Part shown: in pieces, positions 7,982 through 9,908 of the stretch | Position numbering within the stretch: position 1 is the first letter of the stretch | Layout: the number at the start of each line of letters is the position of its first letter | Source: Beijerinckiaceae bacterium | GTDB taxonomy: Bacteria > Pseudomonadota > Alphaproteobacteria > Rhizobiales > Beijerinckiaceae | Direction of reading: 5' to 3' | Assembly (NCBI GenBank): GCA_947458675.1 | Contig: CANHAW010000046.1 | Span: 1-9,908 of the forward strand | DNA: 9,908 nucleotides | The notes under the pieces: model-generated | Database searches by the model: none | What the model was told of the DNA's origin: nothing | Seen by the model: the letters and a program-made list of their open reading frames with translations, nothing else | Program-made: the position numbers and the translations under genes

Positions 7982-9043
7982 TTAAACTTTTGTGTCTTCA
8001 TCCGGCCCGGACTTGCGCCCGGCGAGTTTCGACAATGTCGCCACTTCGCGCATGAACTCGCGCGCGGGGCGTGCCGGCGAACCGATGAATTTCGCGCCCG
8101 CAGGAATATCGGCCATCACACCGGATTGGGCGCCGATTTGCGCCCCCATGCCGATCTTCAAATGTCCGGAAATTCCCACCTGTCCCCCGATGACAACGAA
8201 ATCGCCGATATCGGTCGACCCCGAAATTCCAACCTGAGACACGATTACGCAATGGCGTCCGATGGTTACGTTATGTCCAATCTGAACCAGATTGTCGATC
8301 TTGGTGCCCTCGCCGATCACTGTATCGCGGTTGGCGCCGCGATCGATACTCGTATTGGCACCGATCTCGACATCGTTCTGGACGATGACGCGCCCAATTT
8401 GCGGCACTTTCAAATGGCCGCGCGCCGACATGGCGAAACCAAAACCGTCCTGCCCAATGCGCACACCGGGATGGATGATCACGCGGTCGCCGATCAGCGC
8501 ATAAAGAATGGTCGAATGCGGACCAATCGAACATTCCCGGCCGATCCGCACATCGGGACCGATCACGGCATTGGGTCCGATCACGCTGCCTTCGCCAATT
8601 TCGGCACGCGGACCGATCACCGCACCAGGATCAACTGTCACGCCGGACTCAAGGCGAGCCTCGGGATGGATATAGGCACCCGGCGATATTCCAGACCCGC
8701 CAAAGACCGAACCGGGACGCATGGAATCTGGAAACAGACGCGCTGAGACTTTGGCGCAGGCCGCATACGGCTCAGGCGTCACCAAAGCGGCCGTTGTCTC
8801 GGGCACGCGGTCCGCATAGCGCTGCGAGACGAGGCAGGCGCTGGCGCGCGTCAAGCGCACCTGGTCGGCATATTTTGGATTGTCGAGAAAAACGAGCGTT
8901 CCGGGAACGCCCTGATCGAGCGGCGCAATCGTATCCACAGACGCGGCGAGATCGAAATCGCGCAGCAGTTTCGCGCCCGTCAGTTCAACGATCTCGCCGA
9001 CGCTCAGCGAGCCCGCGCGCCGGAAGAAAACCGGTTCGCCCAT
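7982..9043 (-). CDS. lpxD: UDP-3-O-(3-hydroxyacyl)glucosamine N-acyltransferase
   Basis: LpxD adds the second 3-hydroxyacyl chain, to the 2-amino group of UDP-3-O-acylglucosamine, as the third lipid A step in the cytoplasm. The 353-residue protein begins with the LpxD uridine-binding domain (about 10-105, [15 protein letters not shown] and VFLDNPKY). A long run of hexapeptide repeats follows over about 118-320, with [12 protein letters not shown] (248-259) containing the catalytic His257 (E. coli His239) and a second conserved His294 in [10 protein letters not shown] short charged tail ends in DEDTKV. The ATG at 9043 has GAGG 6 nt upstream and fits family length; the open frame reaching 9391 runs antiparallel-free into bamA coding sequence and is not used. 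It heads the lpxD-fabZ-lpxA-lpxB set, behind a terminator that separates it from bamA. Confidence 0.95.
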   Translation of the reverse strand: MGEPVFFRRAGSLSVGEIVELTGAKLLRDFDLAASVDTIAPLDQGVPGTLVFLDNPKYADQVRLTRASACLVSQRYADRVPETTAALVTPEPYAACAKVSARLFPDSMRPGSVFGGSGISPGAYIHPEARLESGVTVDPGAVIGPRAEIGEGSVIGPNAVIGPDVRIGRECSIGPHSTILYALIGDRVIIHPGVRIGQDGFGFAMSARGHLKVPQIGRVIVQNDVEIGANTSIDRGANRDTVIGEGTKIDNLVQIGHNVTIGRHCVIVSQVGISGSTDIGDFVVIGGQVGISGHLKIGMGAQIGAQSGVMADIPAGAKFIGSPARPAREFMREVATLSKLAGRKSGPDEDTKV

Positions 9044-9064
9044 CGATTGCCTCACTCTTCTCAA

Positions 9065-9090
9065 GCAAGCCGACGCTACGCCGGCTTTGC
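9065..9090 (-). promoter_or_regulatory. Hairpin in the lpxD upstream region
   Basis: On the minus strand GCAAAGCCG (9090-9082) pairs with CGGCTTGC (9072-9065) with one bulged base and a 9-nt loop. It lies between the bamA terminator and the lpxD ribosome binding site (GAGG, 9050-9053). No T-run follows, so it is not itself a standard terminator; it would form in the leader of any transcript that runs from bamA into lpxD. Its role is unknown. Confidence 0.35.
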
Positions 9091-9095
9091 TCTCG

Positions 9096-9131
9096 AAAAA
9101 AGAGCCTGCGCCGGGATTGCCGACGCAGGCT
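9096..9131 (-). terminator. Rho-independent terminator between bamA and lpxD
   Basis: Read on the minus strand, AGCCTGCG (9131-9124) pairs perfectly with CGCAGGCT (9110-9103) around a 13-nt loop, then CTTTTTT follows (9102-9096). It starts about 30 bp after the bamA stop. It should end most bamA transcripts and leave lpxD dependent on read-through or a promoter of its own; I see no convincing promoter in the rest of the gap. Confidence 0.8.
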
Positions 9132-9140
9132 TGATTTGCA

Positions 9141-9157
9141 TTCCGGCCCGGCCGGAA
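9141..9157. repeat. Perfect 7-bp inverted repeat after bamA
   Basis: TTCCGGC and GCCGGAA are separated by 3 bp, just past the bamA stop codon. No T-run follows on the minus strand. It may add a second hairpin to the bamA 3' end, in front of the terminator at 9096-9131. Confidence 0.45.
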
Positions 9158-9162
9158 ACCGA

Positions 9163-9908
9163 TCAGAAGGACGTGCCGCCCGAGAAGCGGAACGCCTGTG
9201 TCTGGTCGTAACGATCCTTCGAAATGACCCAGGCATAATCGAAGCGGATCGGGCCGAGCGGCGATGCCCAGAGGACCGAGGCGCCGACAGACGACCGGAT
9301 CTTGTGCGAATCCTGCACGGTAATGCAGTTGGCCTGCGTGTAATTGGGGTTCCCGCTCTGAGAGGTACACGTGCTCGTGGCCGGGTCCCAACCAGCGCCA
9401 CCCAGAGCACTGAAATCGCGTGTGCCCTTATAGCCGAAGAGCGTTCCCGCATCCGCGAAGAGCGCGCCCTTGAGGCCGATCTCTTTCGGCAGTCCGAGGA
9501 TCGGGAACTGAGCTTCGATCGTGCCGCCGATGTAGTTCGTACCACCCACGCCGCCGCCACGCAGATTGTTCGTATCCGTCACGTCACGCGGGCCAAGACC
9601 GCCTGGTGCAAAACCGCGCACGAGGCCCGGTCCGAGATTGAAATTGTCGATAATTCGCAGCTTGGCGTCGCCATAACCCGTGATATTGCCACCCTGCAGG
9701 CGGAAAAATCCGATCACATCATCATAAAGGGGATAATAATAACGGGTGTCGAAGGACGAGCGGATGAACTTTGCATCACCGCCCAGACCGGCCAAATCCT
9801 GCCGGACTTCGCCGTAGAATCCCTGCGAGGGATTCTTGCGGCTATCGAGCGAATTATACGAAAGAGTATAACCCACCAACGAGGTCAAACGCTCTCCCGC
9901 CGCTTCCT
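9163..9908 (-). CDS. bamA: BamA outer membrane protein assembly factor, C-terminal part
   Basis: BamA is the Omp85-family beta-barrel at the heart of the BAM complex, which folds and inserts outer-membrane proteins. Only the C-terminal 248 or so residues are here; the frame stays open to the right edge, so the N-terminal POTRA domains and the rest of the barrel lie outside the window. The visible part covers the surface-antigen barrel domain. It has [21 protein letters not shown], then the loop-6 motif VRGF in [12 protein letters not shown], then paired amphipathic strands such as [24 protein letters not shown]. It ends in Phe (RFSGGTSF), the usual outer-membrane insertion signal. An insert rich in Ser, Thr and Asn holds two cysteines (codons at 9367-9369 and 9325-9327). 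The TTG at 9888 is an internal Leu codon, not the start. No skp-like gene lies between bamA and lpxD. Confidence 0.94.
   Translation of the reverse strand, partial: EAAGERLTSLVGYTLSYNSLDSRKNPSQGFYGEVRQDLAGLGGDAKFIRSSFDTRYYYPLYDDVIGFFRLQGGNITGYGDAKLRIIDNFNLGPGLVRGFAPGGLGPRDVTDTNNLRGGGVGGTNYIGGTIEAQFPILGLPKEIGLKGALFADAGTLFGYKGTRDFSALGGAGWDPATSTCTSQSGNPNYTQANCITVQDSHKIRSSVGASVLWASPLGPIRFDYAWVISKDRYDQTQAFRFSGGTSF

Noticed and set aside
9044..9391. N-terminal extension of lpxD to 9391
   Set aside because: The extension crosses the bamA coding region and the terminator at 9096-9131. The ATG at 9043 has a good ribosome binding site and gives normal LpxD length.
1..9908. CRISPR array, tRNA, rRNA, insertion sequence or prophage
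   Set aside because: No regularly spaced repeats, cloverleaf-like segments, transposase or integrase frames were seen, and almost all of the window is filled by conserved housekeeping genes.

Overview
The window looks like ordinary core chromosome of a moderately GC-rich alphaproteobacterium, most likely of the order Hyphomicrobiales (Rhizobiales). I base this on the protein sequences (an alpha-type ComEC without a zinc hydrolase motif, a hexameric-type citrate synthase, an alpha-type GluRS), on the gene order comEC / gltX-gltA / lpxB-lpxA-fabZ-lpxD-bamA remembered for that order, and on a palindromic interspersed repeat next to comEC. Family or genus cannot be fixed from the window.

Layout. 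Positions 1-110 are non-coding and hold one copy of a palindromic repeat. comEC (111-2384, minus) encodes a membrane DNA-uptake channel protein. It diverges from gltX (2498-3934, plus; glutamyl-tRNA synthetase) across a short gap with one plausible promoter for gltX. gltA (4095-5384, plus; citrate synthase) follows after a 160-bp gap carrying short direct and inverted repeats. A strong hairpin terminator with a TTCG loop (around 5408-5433) sits between the convergent ends of gltA and lpxB.

The right half, read on the minus strand, is the outer-membrane and lipid A cluster: bamA (cut by the window's right edge), lpxD, fabZ, lpxA, lpxB. FabZ supplies fatty-acid synthesis and shares its 3-hydroxyacyl-ACP pool with LpxA and LpxD. 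LpxA and LpxD acylate UDP-GlcNAc and its glucosamine derivative, and LpxB joins the two sugars into the lipid A disaccharide. BamA inserts beta-barrel proteins into the same outer membrane. lpxD-fabZ-lpxA-lpxB are tightly packed (41-bp gap or 1-bp gap and a 4-bp start/stop overlap) and look like one operon, while a hairpin terminator separates bamA from lpxD.

The main departure from the expected layout is that lpxA runs straight into lpxB. The lpxI gene (UDP-2,3-diacylglucosamine pyrophosphatase), usually found between them in alphaproteobacteria, is absent here. I see no phage, insertion sequence, CRISPR array, tRNA or rRNA, and no convincing undescribed system; the other findings are modest regulatory and protein-level oddities.
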